A stretch of DNA of 64,000 nucleotides from Stella humosa. Lineage in GTDB: Bacteria > Pseudomonadota > Alphaproteobacteria > ATCC43930 > Allostellaceae. This document shows positions 63,914 to 64,000 of this stretch, one piece after another. Numbering within the stretch: the stretch's first letter is position 1; each line of letters opens with the position of its first letter. A program made the position numbers and the translations under genes. The stretch is from the NCBI RefSeq assembly GCF_006738645.1, contig NZ_AP019700.1, positions 5,452,351 through 5,516,350 on the forward strand. Reading direction: 5' to 3'. The notes under the pieces are model-generated. The model searched no databases. It was not told where the DNA came from and saw only the letters and a list, made by a program, of their open reading frames with translations.

Positions 63914-64000
63914 CTACGACGAGCGCGCGCGGGATGCCCAGATCGCCGCCAGGAACAACCCCTTGGCGCGTGGCAGCACGAGCAGGCAAAGCGCAAGCGA
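63914..64000 (-). CDS. partial membrane protein, C-terminal end only
   Basis: The last 28 codons of a minus-strand gene cut by the window edge. The tail is hydrophobic (LALCLLVLPRAKGLFLAAIW) and ends ASRARSS before TAG. The pattern is compatible with the last membrane helix of a polytopic glycosyltransferase or transporter, but the family cannot be determined. It converges on hldE. Confidence 0.45.
   Translation of the reverse strand, partial: SLALCLLVLPRAKGLFLAAIWASRARSS

Noticed and set aside
1-64000. Search for CRISPR arrays, transposases, integrases, phage genes, tRNAs and rRNAs
   Set aside because: None was recognised by eye. The only repeats noticed are the two short tandem repeats and the hairpins listed. 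A dedicated tRNA or repeat search could still find something missed.

Overview
The window is a dense, GC-rich chromosomal segment from an alphaproteobacterium, most likely of the Rhodospirillales type (the order is an inference). Markers for this are a separate F0 ATP synthase operon (atpI-B-E-F'-F) without the F1 genes, a circularly permuted two-piece tmRNA gene beside an alphaproteobacterial-type sspB, the order mutY / DUF721 / dsbA-like / smc, a RegB-RegA redox two-component system, the cytochrome c / kdsB / pheA neighbourhood, and an RpoH-type sigma factor. No phage, insertion sequence, CRISPR array, rRNA or tRNA was seen. The large antisense reading frames are codon-bias mirrors of real genes.

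Layout. 1-6.4 kb: rsmE, ubiA, a Sel1-repeat protein, an MFS transporter and the F0 operon with a recognisable promoter and terminator. 6.5-17 kb: information processing: smc, a DsbA-like oxidoreductase, DUF721, mutY, a Nudix hydrolase, sspB, ssrA (tmRNA), recR, ybaB, dnaX and the SRP RNA. 17.1-30.3 kb: a small secreted repeat protein, then a peptide-type uptake and processing region holding two GntR-family regulators, two family 5 binding proteins, a full set of Dpp-type permeases and ATPases, an M81 (MlrC-like) metallopeptidase, a SnoaL-like protein and three DUF1028 Ntn-hydrolase-like paralogues. This is the most accessory-looking part of the window and the best candidate for an undescribed pathway.

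30.3-46 kb: nudC, an alpha/beta hydrolase, pheA, kdsB, a membrane-anchored cytochrome c, a HisN-like phosphatase, an orphan YejA-like binding protein, a GNAT, a UDP-glucuronate decarboxylase-like enzyme, a metallophosphoesterase, regA-regB, and the late cobalamin genes cobT / cobS-phosphatase-cobU. 45-49 kb: a haem operon, hemC, a fused hemD-mitofilin frame and hemY. 49-53 kb: a GST, then DUF1190 / ATP-grasp (glutathionylspermidine synthase-like) / DUF350 / GNAT, resembling the E. coli yjfLMC and ygiBC modules. 53-64 kb: proline iminopeptidase, a CitE-like lyase, rpoH with a strikingly structured leader, thrS, an IscU/SufU-like scaffold, a PuuE-like deacetylase, an ArsB/SLC13-type transporter, a sterol desaturase family protein, and gmhA-hldE for LPS heptose synthesis. 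A truncated membrane protein runs off the right edge.

Most genes are housekeeping and tightly packed, with many overlaps of one to four bases. The noteworthy signals are the peptide/DUF1028/M81 region, the Shine-Dalgarno-masking hairpin before rpoH, the tmRNA-SspB pair with its short tag, the small repeat protein, and the ATP-grasp/DUF350/DUF1190 module.
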